Assembly: GCF_007096635.1 (NCBI RefSeq)
Contig: NZ_VKAA01000008.1
Coordinates: forward strand, 124,001 to 188,000
Source: Mycolicibacterium sp. 018/SC-01/001
GTDB lineage: Bacteria > Actinomycetota > Actinomycetes > Mycobacteriales > Mycobacteriaceae
Length of the DNA: 64,000 nt
Direction: 5' to 3'
Position numbers and translations under genes: made by a program. Below are positions 17,248 through 25,276 of this stretch, piece by piece. Numbering within the stretch: position 1 is the first letter of the stretch; the number at the start of each line of letters is the position of its first letter. Below the pieces are notes generated by a model. It saw only the letters and a list, made by a program, of their open reading frames with translations, was not told the origin of the DNA and ran no database searches.

Positions 17248-19077
17248 TCAGCTGAGGTGGTGCACCTCCTGCAGGCCGTACACCGGGGTCGGCAGACCCT
17301 CATAGCGGGCCTTGAGCTGCAGCGCCAGATACAGCGAGTAGTGCCGGGACTGATGCAGATTGCCGCCGTGGAACCACAGGTTGGGCTGCTGCGTGGGCTT
17401 CCACATGTTGCGCTGCTCGCCCTCCCAGGGCCCGGGATCCTTGGGCGTGTCACTGCCCAGACCCCACACCTTGCCCACCTTGTCGGCGACGTCCTGGCCG
17501 ATCAGATCCGCCGCCCAGCCGTTCATCGAGCCGTAGCCGGTCGCGTACACCACGACGTCGGCGGGCAATTCGGTGCCGTCGGCGAGCACCACCGAGTCTT
17601 CCGTGAGGTGGTCGACCTGCCCGTGCGCGAGCTTGATCCGGCCGTCAGCGACCATGTCGCAGGCGCCGACGTCGATGTAGTAACCCGAGCCGCGCCGCAG
17701 GTATTTCATGAACAGCCCGGAACCGTCTGCGCCCCAATCCAATTCGAAGCCAGCGGCGGCCAGGCGGTCGTAGAACTCCTTGTCGCGTTCCCGCATCTGG
17801 TCGTACAGCGGGATCTGGAATTCGTGCATGATCCGGTACGGCAGTGAGGCGAATGTCAGGTCGGCCTTCTCGGTCGTCATGCCGGCGGCCAGTGCCCGCT
17901 CCGAGTACAGGTCGCCCAGGCCGATGTCCATCAGGGTGTCGGACTTGACGATGTGGGTGGACGACCGCTGCACCATCGTGACGTCGACGCCGTTCTCGTA
18001 GAGCGCCTTGCAGATGTCGTGCGCGGAATTGTTGGAGCCGATGACGACGGCTTTCTTGCCGGCGTAGGCATCGGGCCCGGGATGCTGCGACGAGTGGTGC
18101 TGATCGCCGCGGAAGACGTCCTGGCCGGACAGCGTCGGCACGTAGGGCTTGCCCGACATGCCGGTCGCGAGCACCAGCTGGGTCGGATGCAGCGTGAGGC
18201 GTTCGCCGTCGCGATCCACCTCGACGGTCCATTTCTGGCTGTCCTCGTCGAAGGTGGCCGACAGGCACGTCGTCTTCGACCAGTACGGCACCTCCATCAC
18301 GCGGGTGTAGAACTCCAGCCAGTCGCCGATCTTGTCCTTGGGCGCGAACACCGGCCAGTTCTGGGGGAACGGCAGGTAGGGCAGATGGTCGTACCAGACC
18401 GGGTCGTGCAGGCACAGCGACTTGTACCGTTTGCGCCACTGGTCGCCGGGGCGTTCGTGCTTGTCGACGACGATCGCGGGCACGCCGAGCTGGCGCAGCC
18501 GGGCACCGAGGGCGATGCCACCCTGACCGCCGCCGATCACCAGCGCGTAGGGCTGGATCGTGCGGCCGAGCTCGGCGTCCTCGGCGGCCTTCTTCTCGGC
18601 CCACGAGCGCGGGTCCGGGTCGTCGCCGTGCACCGCGCCGAGCACGCGACTGGCACCCTTGCGCTCCTCGTGGCCCTTGAGTTCCTGCAGCGCGGTGAGC
18701 AGTGTCCAGGCTCTGTCTTCTCCGGCGTCGCTCCTGATCCGAAGATGCCCGGTGCCGCGGCCGGCGGCGGTCTCGAACTTGATGAACGCGGAGACGACGT
18801 CCCCATCCTGGGTGGGTTCGTCCCGCGTCGCGAAGCCCGACGGGTCGGTCTCGGCGAGGCGGGCAGTCAGCATGTCGGTGATCTGGTCGCGGCCTTCGAG
18901 CGTCTTGAGGTTCCAGGTGAAGGACACCAGGTCACGCCAGAAGCCGTCGACGGCGAACATGGCCGCGGCGCGCTCGATGTCGCGGACGGCGAGTGCAGCC
19001 TCGAAGTCGGCCAGCCACGCGTCGACGCGCTGCTGCGGGGTCAGGGTGGTGGTGCGGGGGTCGAGAGTGGAAGTCAT
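17248..19077 (-). CDS. Flavin-containing monooxygenase with N-terminal NTF2/SnoaL-like domain
   Basis: A 609-residue protein. Residues 1 to about 155 look like an NTF2/SnoaL-type cone (VDAWLADFEAALAVRDIERA, GRDQITDML). An FAD/NADPH oxidoreductase follows, with a first Rossmann motif GGGQGGIALGARL near 178 and an FMO-type signature around FRGDQHHSSQH. The second nucleotide motif is VIGSNNSAHDI, and near the C-terminus there is VVYATGYGSMNG. Such enzymes oxygenate ketones, amines or sulfur compounds using NADPH and oxygen. The start is ATG 19077. Its promoter region is shared with the divergent butanediol dehydrogenase and carries a matching 21-bp motif 35 nt before each start. An acetoin- or diketone-related substrate is possible but unproven. 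Confidence 0.85.
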   Translation of the reverse strand: MTSTLDPRTTTLTPQQRVDAWLADFEAALAVRDIERAAAMFAVDGFWRDLVSFTWNLKTLEGRDQITDMLTARLAETDPSGFATRDEPTQDGDVVSAFIKFETAAGRGTGHLRIRSDAGEDRAWTLLTALQELKGHEERKGASRVLGAVHGDDPDPRSWAEKKAAEDAELGRTIQPYALVIGGGQGGIALGARLRQLGVPAIVVDKHERPGDQWRKRYKSLCLHDPVWYDHLPYLPFPQNWPVFAPKDKIGDWLEFYTRVMEVPYWSKTTCLSATFDEDSQKWTVEVDRDGERLTLHPTQLVLATGMSGKPYVPTLSGQDVFRGDQHHSSQHPGPDAYAGKKAVVIGSNNSAHDICKALYENGVDVTMVQRSSTHIVKSDTLMDIGLGDLYSERALAAGMTTEKADLTFASLPYRIMHEFQIPLYDQMRERDKEFYDRLAAAGFELDWGADGSGLFMKYLRRGSGYYIDVGACDMVADGRIKLAHGQVDHLTEDSVVLADGTELPADVVVYATGYGSMNGWAADLIGQDVADKVGKVWGLGSDTPKDPGPWEGEQRNMWKPTQQPNLWFHGGNLHQSRHYSLYLALQLKARYEGLPTPVYGLQEVHHLS

Positions 19078-19112
19078 GTGAGCCAGACCACACCCAGGCG
19101 GGTACGGCTGAC

Positions 19113-19133
19113 AAGAGTTGCGAAGAGTTGCAC
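19113..19133 (-). promoter_or_regulatory. 21-bp operator-like motif, monooxygenase side
   Basis: On the minus strand the site reads GTGCAACTCTTCGCAACTCT plus T, containing two GCAACTCTT units 11 bp apart, about one helical turn. It ends exactly 35 nt before the monooxygenase ATG. The matching site at 19255-19275 is in mirror orientation with the same 35-nt distance to the dehydrogenase start. Confidence 0.6.
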
Positions 19134-19165
19134 CCACACCCCACTCCTAGCGCCCACGCTTCATA

Positions 19166-19228
19166 CGCCCAAACCGACGATCGGGTCGCGACACGCCGCG
19201 ATTTCTCGCCCAAACCGACGTTTGGGCG
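19166..19228. repeat. Repeated and palindromic CGCCCAAAC elements between the two operators
   Basis: CGCCCAAACCGACG occurs at 19166-19179 and again at 19207-19220. The second copy extends into a perfect hairpin, CGCCCAAAC-cgac-GTTTGGGCG (19207-19228), with 9-bp arms and a 4-nt loop. No reading frame covers it. It could be a regulator site, a shared small repeat, or a bidirectional insulating hairpin. Confidence 0.55.
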
Positions 19229-19254
19229 TAGTGGGGGCGAGATGCGATGGCGGG

Positions 19255-19275
19255 GTGCAACCCCCTGCAACTCTT
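19255..19275 (+). promoter_or_regulatory. 21-bp operator-like motif, butanediol dehydrogenase side
   Basis: The plus strand reads GTGCAACCCCCTGCAACTCT plus T and ends exactly 35 nt before the dehydrogenase ATG at 19311. It matches the minus-strand site at 19113-19133 in 17 of 21 positions, with the differences clustered in one half-site. CATACA, about 20 nt downstream, could serve as a -10 element. Confidence 0.6.
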
Positions 19276-19310
19276 TCGTCGTGTGGCCGCCGTCACATAC
19301 AACTGGCCGC

Positions 19311-20363
19311 ATGAGAGCAGCTGTCTACTACGGCCCCCACAAACTCGAGATCGACGACGTCGCCGAACCGGAGGTCCGCCCCGGCACCGTCAAGCTGCAG
19401 GTCGGCTTCAATGGCATCTGCGGTACCGACCTGCACGAGTACTACGCCGGCCCGATCTTCGTGCCGACTTCGCCGCACCCGCTGACCGGTGCGCAGCTGC
19501 CGCTGACGATGGGCCACGAGTTCTCCGGCACCATCACCGCCGTCGGCGAGGGCGTGACCGGGTGGGCCGAGGGTGACAGGGTCGCCGTCGAGCCGATCTA
19601 CAAATGCGACCAGTGCGGACCCTGCCGGGCCGGCAACTACAACGTCTGCCAGCAGATCGGGTTCCACGGCCTGATGTCCGACGGCGGCATGGCCGAGTCC
19701 ACCGTGGTGCCGACGTCGATGCTGCACCGGCTGCCCGACAACGTCTCGCTGGAGCTGGGCGCACTCGTCGAGCCGATGTCGGTGGCCTATCACGCCGCTA
19801 CCCTCGGGGACGTCACACAGGGGAACACCGCGATGGTGTTCGGGGCCGGGCCGATCGGCATCGGATTATGGTTCGCGTTGCGCGGCAAGGGCCTTGACGA
19901 CGTGTTCGTAGTGGAGCCGTCGCCGACCCGGCGCGCAGCGATCGAAGCGCTCGGGGCGCAGACCCTCGACCCGACCGCGACCGATGTACCCGCGTTCATC
20001 GCCGACCACACCTCCGGCGCCGGTGCCGACGCGGTGTTCGACGCCGCCGGCGTCGCACCCGCGGTCAGTACCGCACTGGCCTGCGTCGGCTCCCGCCGGC
20101 CGATGATCAGCGTGGCGATCTACGAAAAGCCGCTCGAGACATCGCTTCTCAATCTGGTGATGAACGAATCCCGCATCCAGGGCTCGCTCTGCTACACCGG
20201 TGCGGACTTCGAGGCGGTGATCGCGCTGATGGCCGACGGCCGCTACGACACGACGGGCTGGGTGACCCGCATCCCGCTCGACGACGTCGTCGACGAGGGA
20301 TTCGAGGCGCTGCACGCCGGTACCAAGATGAAAGTTCTCGTCGACCCGAACGGAGCGAACTGA
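19311..20363 (+). CDS. Zinc-dependent 2,3-butanediol dehydrogenase
   Basis: A 350-residue medium-chain alcohol dehydrogenase. Catalytic zinc ligands are C37 (NGICGTDLHEYYAGP) and H69/E70 (MGHEF). The structural zinc cysteines are C99, C102, C105 and C113. The NAD-binding motif is GAGPIGIG. The GTDLHEYYAGPIF stretch and overall length match (R,R)-2,3-butanediol dehydrogenases, which interconvert butanediol and acetoin with NAD. A short-chain acetoin reductase begins 1 nt after its stop and a GAF-domain regulator follows, which supports the assignment. The start is ATG 19311. Transcription probably runs from the shared region with the monooxygenase. Confidence 0.88.
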   Translation: MRAAVYYGPHKLEIDDVAEPEVRPGTVKLQVGFNGICGTDLHEYYAGPIFVPTSPHPLTGAQLPLTMGHEFSGTITAVGEGVTGWAEGDRVAVEPIYKCDQCGPCRAGNYNVCQQIGFHGLMSDGGMAESTVVPTSMLHRLPDNVSLELGALVEPMSVAYHAATLGDVTQGNTAMVFGAGPIGIGLWFALRGKGLDDVFVVEPSPTRRAAIEALGAQTLDPTATDVPAFIADHTSGAGADAVFDAAGVAPAVSTALACVGSRRPMISVAIYEKPLETSLLNLVMNESRIQGSLCYTGADFEAVIALMADGRYDTTGWVTRIPLDDVVDEGFEALHAGTKMKVLVDPNGAN

Positions 20364-20364
20364 C

Positions 20365-21144
20365 ATGATCCTCAACGGAAAAGTCGCGCTGGTCACCGGA
20401 GCCGGCCGCGGCATCGGCCGAGGCATCGCGCTGCGGTTGGCGCGCGACGGTGCCGATGTGGCACTGGTCGACGTGACCGCCGACGGCATCGAGACGGTTG
20501 CCGACGAGATCGCCGAGATCGGCTCCAAGGCAACCACATTCGTCGCCGACGTCAGTGATCGCGACCAGGTGTTCGCGGCCGTCGACCACACGGCCAGCGC
20601 ACTCGGCGGCCTCGACATCATGGTCAACAACGCCGGCATCGCACTGGTCGGACCCCTCAAAGACGTCACGCCCGACGAGCTGAAGAAGCTGTGGGCCATC
20701 AATGTCGACGGCGTGCTGTGGGGGATTCAAGCCGCGGTCGCGCACTTCACCGGCAACAACAAGCCGGGCAAGATCATCAATGCCTCGTCGATCGCCGGCC
20801 ACGACGGCTTCGCGATGCTCGGCCCCTACAGCGCCACGAAGTTCGCCGTGCGGGCGCTGACCCAGGCCGCCGCCAAGGAACACGCCGCCGACGGCATCAC
20901 CGTCAACGCCTACTGCCCCGGCGTGGTCGGCACCGACATGTGGGTCGAGATCGACAAGCGCTTCGCCGAATTGACCGGCGCCGCCGAGGGCGAGACCTAC
21001 GACAAGTTCGTCGGCGGTATCGCGCTGGGCCGCGCTGAAACGCCCGACGATGTCGCCGGTTTCGTGTCCTACCTCGCCGGTCCCGACGCCGACTACATGA
21101 CGGGCCAGGCCGGGTTGATCGACGGCGGCCTGGTCTACCGCTGA
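20365..21144 (+). CDS. Acetoin/diacetyl reductase, short-chain dehydrogenase
   Basis: A 259-residue classical SDR. The cofactor motif is TGAGRGIG (residues 10-17), followed by NNAG. The catalytic Ser lies in INASSIAGHDGF and the Tyr-Lys pair in YSATKFAVRALT. The GHDGFAMLGPYSATK and YCPGVVGTDMW stretches fit meso-butanediol dehydrogenase/acetoin reductase (BudC-type) enzymes. It would interconvert diacetyl, acetoin and butanediol with NAD(P)H in the cytoplasm. ATG 20365 lies 1 nt after the preceding stop, so the two dehydrogenases are co-transcribed. Together they may control stereoisomer balance in butanediol use. Confidence 0.88.
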   Translation: MILNGKVALVTGAGRGIGRGIALRLARDGADVALVDVTADGIETVADEIAEIGSKATTFVADVSDRDQVFAAVDHTASALGGLDIMVNNAGIALVGPLKDVTPDELKKLWAINVDGVLWGIQAAVAHFTGNNKPGKIINASSIAGHDGFAMLGPYSATKFAVRALTQAAAKEHAADGITVNAYCPGVVGTDMWVEIDKRFAELTGAAEGETYDKFVGGIALGRAETPDDVAGFVSYLAGPDADYMTGQAGLIDGGLVYR

Positions 21145-21167
21145 GATGGGGAGCACAATCGCAGGTG

Positions 21168-22469
21168 ATGCCAGGGTCGTCCGTGCCTGAACCCGCCGTC
21201 GCCGTCGGGGAGGATCCGCGCAGCTATGCGCGGCTGATGTCGGCTGTCTACGACGCGACGATGGCCGGCCACCGGGCCCCGGCCCGCCCGCGCGAGGTGA
21301 TCGGCGACTCCTGGCAGCGGCTGCTGGCCAGCGGCGTGGAACCGAGCGACACCCCGGTCGTCGAAACCGGTGGCCTCGAATCGCTGCGCCGTGCCTCGGG
21401 CTTGATGGAGGTGCTCGACGAGATCTCCCACGGCTTGGAGTCACTGGTCGCCGACGGCGAGAACATCCTCGTCGTCGCCGACGCGACCGGCCGGGTGCTG
21501 TGGCGCTCTGGCTCGCCGTCGGTGCTCCACAACGCCGACCGACTCGGGTTCGTCGAGGGCGCGCACTGGGGCGAGGGCGCCGTCGGCACCAACGCGATCG
21601 GCACCGCGCTCGCCGCGCAGCGCGCCGTGCAGGTGTTCTCGGCCGAGCACTTCCTGCGCAGCCACCATTCTTGGACGTGCGCCGGGGCGCCGATCCGGGA
21701 CCCACGCACCGGCCAGGTGCTCGGCGTCGTCGACGTGTCCGGGCCGGCGGCCACCGTGCACCCGACCACGATCGCGCTCGTCGACGCCGTCGCCCGGCTC
21801 GCCGAATCGCACCTGCGCTCCGAGCACGACCGCACGCTGAACCGGCTGCGCACCGTGGCGGCGCCGATCCTGGCGCGCATGGGCACCCCGGCGCTGGCCG
21901 TCGACACCGAGGGTTGGGTGGCCGCGGTCGATGCGATGCCGCTGCACAACCGCATCCTGCTGCCCGACCAGATGGGGCCGGGCCGGGTGTGGCTGGCGAC
22001 GCTTGGGCTGTGCGCGGTCGAACCGCTGCCCGGCGGATGGCTGGTAAGGCTGGCCGGCCGAGGCGATGGGACTGACGACGACTCGGCGGCCGCGCAGGTC
22101 TCGCAGGTGACGCTCGACTTCGCCGATGCCGACAAGCCGGTGCTCCGAATCGTCGGCGAGTTCGGCAGCTGGTGCCACGACCTGTCGCTGCGGCACGCCG
22201 AGATCCTCTGCGCGCTGGCGCGCTCCCCGCAGGGCCGCACCGCGCCGGAACTCGCCGAGGACCTCTACGGCGATCGCACCCGCGTGGTCACCGTGCGGGC
22301 CGAGGTGTCGCGGCTGCGCAAGCAGTTCTCCGGTCTGCTCGCCGCGCAGCCGTACCGCTTCGCGTCGTCGGTCGGACTGACGGTCCGCTATCCGACGGAC
22401 CGGCGCACGCTGCTGCCGCCGTCGACCGCGCCGGCCATCCGGGCCGCGCGACTGGAGGAAGATGGGTGA
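21168..22469 (+). CDS. GAF-domain transcriptional regulator, AcoR-like sensor without AAA+ domain
   Basis: A 433-residue protein. Residues about 60-230 resemble the sensor half of acetoin regulators (DSWQRLLASGVEP, GAHWGEGAVGTNAIGTAL, HSWTCAGAPIRDPRTG, VDVSGPAATVHP). AcoR-type activators normally continue into a sigma-54 AAA+ domain. That domain is absent, as expected where sigma-54 is lacking. The C-terminus instead carries a winged-helix-like segment (LSLRHAEILCALARSPQGRT, then VRAEVSRLRKQF). ATG 21168 is chosen; a GTG lies one codon upstream. It follows the two butanediol genes and overlaps the DUF779 gene by 8 nt. It is the obvious candidate to bind the mirrored sites at 19113 and 19255. 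Confidence 0.82.
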   Translation: MPGSSVPEPAVAVGEDPRSYARLMSAVYDATMAGHRAPARPREVIGDSWQRLLASGVEPSDTPVVETGGLESLRRASGLMEVLDEISHGLESLVADGENILVVADATGRVLWRSGSPSVLHNADRLGFVEGAHWGEGAVGTNAIGTALAAQRAVQVFSAEHFLRSHHSWTCAGAPIRDPRTGQVLGVVDVSGPAATVHPTTIALVDAVARLAESHLRSEHDRTLNRLRTVAAPILARMGTPALAVDTEGWVAAVDAMPLHNRILLPDQMGPGRVWLATLGLCAVEPLPGGWLVRLAGRGDGTDDDSAAAQVSQVTLDFADADKPVLRIVGEFGSWCHDLSLRHAEILCALARSPQGRTAPELAEDLYGDRTRVVTVRAEVSRLRKQFSGLLAAQPYRFASSVGLTVRYPTDRRTLLPPSTAPAIRAARLEEDG

Positions 22470-22947
22470 CGTGCCCGCACCGAATAGAGCCCTGATCACC
22501 TCAGCCGCAGCCGACTTACTGCGCACGCTGCAGAACCGCCACGGCGCGCTGATGTTCCACCAGTCCGGCGGCTGCTGCGACGGGTCGTCGCCGATGTGCT
22601 ACCCGGACAGCGACTTCGTCGTCGGCGACCGCGATGTGCTGCTCGCGGTGTTCGATGTCGGCGACGGGGTCCCGGTGTGGATCTCGGGGCCGCAGTTCGA
22701 CGTCTGGAAACACACCCAGCTGGTGATCGACGTGGTGCCCGGCCGTGGTGGCGGGTTCAGCCTCGAGGCACCCGAGGGTAAGCGGTTCCTCTCCCGCGGA
22801 CGCGCGTTCACCGACGACGAGATGTCCGCACTGGCCGACGAACCGGTGATCACCGGGGCGTCCTACGAACGCGGCGAACGGCCCGCGGTGACGGGCACGC
22901 ACATCGTCGCCGAAGCGGTCGACGCCTGCCCGGTGCCGCTGCGCTGA
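22462..22947 (+). CDS. DUF779 family protein
   Basis: A 161-residue protein whose first 130 residues match DUF779: LQNRHGALMFHQSGGCCDGS, MCYPDSDF, VWISGPQFDVWKHTQL, and FSLEAPEGKRFLSR. The conserved Cys pair in GGCCDGSSPMC suggests metal or redox chemistry. DUF779 genes usually follow aldehyde dehydrogenase genes; here the partner is instead the butanediol/acetoin unit. The gene type corresponds to Rv0459. The tail past residue 130 (ERGERPAVTGTHIVAEAVDA) is longer than the family average. The start at 22462 overlaps the regulator by 8 nt. Confidence 0.82.
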   Translation: MGDVPAPNRALITSAAADLLRTLQNRHGALMFHQSGGCCDGSSPMCYPDSDFVVGDRDVLLAVFDVGDGVPVWISGPQFDVWKHTQLVIDVVPGRGGGFSLEAPEGKRFLSRGRAFTDDEMSALADEPVITGASYERGERPAVTGTHIVAEAVDACPVPLR

Positions 22948-23005
22948 ATCAGACCCCCCGCGCGCCTGAGCCGAGACTCGACCCGCCGGCGTTACCGTCG
23001 CAGAC

Positions 23006-23281
23006 GTGATCCCGCTGCCCCGCGCGTCGGTGCTGGCCGGGGTGATGCTCGTCGGCGTCACCCTCGGAGTGACCGGTGCCCTGTTCGCCGCTGGTGAGCT
23101 CACCGCCCTGAAGCCCGCGGCCGTCATCGCGCTCGCGCTGGGCATCCCCAGCCTCCTGGGCACGCTGACGATCCTGCTGTCCGCACGCCGCTGGACCACG
23201 GCCGTCGGCGCCCTCGTCGTCGCGATCGGGCCCGGCTGCCTCGCGGCACTGACCGCCGTCCAGGTGGGCGCCGGTGTCTGA
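23006..23281 (+). CDS. Small membrane protein (Rv0460-like position)
   Basis: A 91-residue protein with three hydrophobic segments near residues 9-29, 36-58 and 66-88 and a short basic loop (SARRWTTA). The GTG start at 23006 begins MIPLPRASVLAGVML. The frame overlaps the next small membrane gene by 8 nt. The pair occupies the place of Rv0460-Rv0461 between the DUF779 and lpdC genes. No function is known to me. Confidence 0.72.
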   Translation: MIPLPRASVLAGVMLVGVTLGVTGALFAAGELTALKPAAVIALALGIPSLLGTLTILLSARRWTTAVGALVVAIGPGCLAALTAVQVGAGV

Positions 23282-23567
23282 CCAGCTCGTCGCCGAACAC
23301 CTGAGCCGATGGAAGTTCGCGCTGGTCACGGTTGCCGTCTGGGTCGTCGCCGCCGCCGCGGGCGCCGGTCTGTACCACTGGTGGACCCAGTCCCCGGACA
23401 AGTCGGTCCCGGTGTTCGCGGTGTTGGTCTACCTCGTCGCCACCGTCGTCGGAAGCCTCCTGACGGCGCTGGTCCAGGACCGCCCGGCGGTCACCGCGCT
23501 GGCGATCGCGTTCATGTCGGCACCGTTGGCCGCGGCCATGGGTGCTGCGCTGTTGCGTGGCCACTAG
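23274..23567 (+). CDS. Small membrane protein (Rv0461-like position)
   Basis: A 97-residue protein with a polar N-terminus (MSDQLVAEHLSRWKF) and three hydrophobic segments near residues 15-33, 47-66 and 71-92. It overlaps the previous gene by 8 nt and ends 11 nt before lpdC, so it probably shares the lpdC transcript. No motif suggests a function. Confidence 0.72.
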   Translation: MSDQLVAEHLSRWKFALVTVAVWVVAAAAGAGLYHWWTQSPDKSVPVFAVLVYLVATVVGSLLTALVQDRPAVTALAIAFMSAPLAAAMGAALLRGH

Positions 23568-23578
23568 GGTGGTAAGGC

Positions 23579-24979
23579 GTGACCCACTATGACGTCGTCG
23601 TTCTCGGAGCCGGCCCCGGCGGGTACGTGGCGGCCATCCGCGCCGCCCAGCTCGGGCTGAACACTGCCATCATCGAACCCAAGTACTGGGGTGGCGTCTG
23701 CCTCAACGTCGGGTGCATCCCGTCGAAGGCACTCCTGCGCAATGCGGAGATCGCGCACATGTTCACCAAGGAAGCCAAGACGTTCGGCATCAGCGGTGAC
23801 GTCAGCTTCGACTACGGCGCGGCGTTCGACCGCAGCCGCAAGGTCGCCGACGGCCGCGTCGCCGGTGTGCACTTCCTGATGAAGAAGAACAAGATCACCG
23901 AGATCCACGGCTACGGCAAGTTCACCGATGACCACACGATCGTCGTCGACCTGAACGAAGGCGACACCGAGACCGTCACGTTCGACAACGCGATCATCGC
24001 GACCGGGGCGCACACCAAGCTGGTCCCGGGAACCAAGCTCTCGAAGAACGTCATCACCTACGAAGAGCAGATCATGGAGCGCGATCTGCCCGGCTCGATC
24101 GTCATCGCCGGCGCCGGCGCGATCGGCATGGAGTTCGCGTACGTGATGAAGAACTACGGCGTCGACGTCACGATCGTCGAGTTCCTGCCGCGCGCCCTGC
24201 CGAACGAGGACGCCGAGGTCTCCAAGGAGATCGAGAAGCAGTACAAGAAGCTGGGCGTCAAGATCCTCACCAACACCAAGGTCGAGTCGATCACTGACAA
24301 TGAGGCTGACGGCACCGTCGTCGTCAAGATCAGCAAGGACGGCAAAGAGGACGAGCTCAAGGCCGACAAGGTCATGCAGGCCATCGGCTTCGTGCCGAAC
24401 GTCGACGGCTACGACCTGAAGAAGGCCGGCGTCGAGCTGACCGATCGCGGGGGCATCGGCATCGACGACTACATGCGCACCAACAAGCCGCACATCTACG
24501 CGATCGGCGATGTCACCGGCAAGCTGCAGCTCGCCCACGTCGCCGAGGCGATGGGTGTCGTCGCCGCCGAGACCATCGCCGGCGCCGAGACGCTGGCCCT
24601 CGGCGACTATCGGATGATGCCGCGCGCGACGTTCTGTCAGCCGCAGGTCGCCAGCTTCGGGCTGACAGAGCAGCAGGCCAAGGACGAGGGCCATGACGTC
24701 GTCGTCGCGAAGTTCCCGTTCACGGCCAACGGCAAGGCGCACGGTCTCGCCGATCCGACCGGCTTCGTCAAGCTGATCGCCGACAAGAAGTACGGCGAAC
24801 TGCTCGGCGGTCACCTGATCGGCCCCGACGTCGCCGAGCTGCTGCCGGAGCTGACCCTGGCGCAGAAGTGGGACCTGACCGCCACCGAGCTGGCCCGCAA
24901 CGTGCACACCCACCCGACCCTGTCCGAGGCGCTGCAAGAGTGCTTCCACGGCCTGGTCGGCCACATGATCAACTTCTAA
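23579..24979 (+). CDS. lpdC: Dihydrolipoyl dehydrogenase
   Basis: A 466-residue flavoenzyme, the E3 subunit that reoxidises dihydrolipoamide with NAD in 2-oxo-acid dehydrogenase complexes. The FAD motif is [18 protein letters not shown] near the N-terminus and the redox disulfide is C41/C46 in [13 protein letters not shown]. The NAD motif is [12 protein letters not shown], and the catalytic His-Glu region is [10 protein letters not shown] close to the C-terminus. The start is GTG 23579. Length and motifs match mycobacterial LpdC (Rv0462), which also serves in peroxide defence with AhpD in M. tuberculosis. A TTG-started membrane gene begins directly after the stop. Confidence 0.96.
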   Translation: MTHYDVVVLGAGPGGYVAAIRAAQLGLNTAIIEPKYWGGVCLNVGCIPSKALLRNAEIAHMFTKEAKTFGISGDVSFDYGAAFDRSRKVADGRVAGVHFLMKKNKITEIHGYGKFTDDHTIVVDLNEGDTETVTFDNAIIATGAHTKLVPGTKLSKNVITYEEQIMERDLPGSIVIAGAGAIGMEFAYVMKNYGVDVTIVEFLPRALPNEDAEVSKEIEKQYKKLGVKILTNTKVESITDNEADGTVVVKISKDGKEDELKADKVMQAIGFVPNVDGYDLKKAGVELTDRGGIGIDDYMRTNKPHIYAIGDVTGKLQLAHVAEAMGVVAAETIAGAETLALGDYRMMPRATFCQPQVASFGLTEQQAKDEGHDVVVAKFPFTANGKAHGLADPTGFVKLIADKKYGELLGGHLIGPDVAELLPELTLAQKWDLTATELARNVHTHPTLSEALQECFHGLVGHMINF

Positions 24980-25258
24980 TTGAGGACGATCTGGGTCGCC
25001 GGCATCGGCGGGTTGGTCATCGGCCACATGTTGTGGCTGGCCGGGATCTCGGCGGCGATCGCGTCATCTGACGTGCCGACCTGGGTGCTCGTCGTCGCGG
25101 GTGTGTCGTTCCTCGTCGGGATCGTGTCCGGGTACCTCGGGTGGCGCCAGTGGCGGCAGAAGTCGCGCACGGCCGAGGCATGGGCGGTGTTCTGCTGGGC
25201 GCTGCCGGTCTCTCCGGTGCTGTTCTCGGTGGCCGTATTGGGCGTGACGTACCTGTAG
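24980..25258 (+). CDS. Small membrane protein (Rv0463-like)
   Basis: A 92-residue protein with three hydrophobic segments near residues 5-28, 33-52 and 69-91 and a basic loop (WRQWRQKSRTAEAW). It begins at TTG 24980, immediately after the lpdC stop (TAATTG), so translation depends on coupling to lpdC. It holds the position of Rv0463. The next backbone gene in M. tuberculosis would be Rv0464c, but here 20 kb of other genes intervene. Confidence 0.75.
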   Translation: MRTIWVAGIGGLVIGHMLWLAGISAAIASSDVPTWVLVVAGVSFLVGIVSGYLGWRQWRQKSRTAEAWAVFCWALPVSPVLFSVAVLGVTYL

Positions 25259-25276
25259 CGGTGTCATGATGAGCCA

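Noticed and set aside
20149..21705. 518-aa minus-strand ORF across the acetoin reductase and GAF gene
   Set aside because: Low-complexity Arg/Pro sequence spanning two confident plus-strand genes.
23564..25027. 487-aa minus-strand ORF opposite lpdC
   Set aside because: It mirrors the lpdC codon pattern, has no ribosome site and no recognisable domain.
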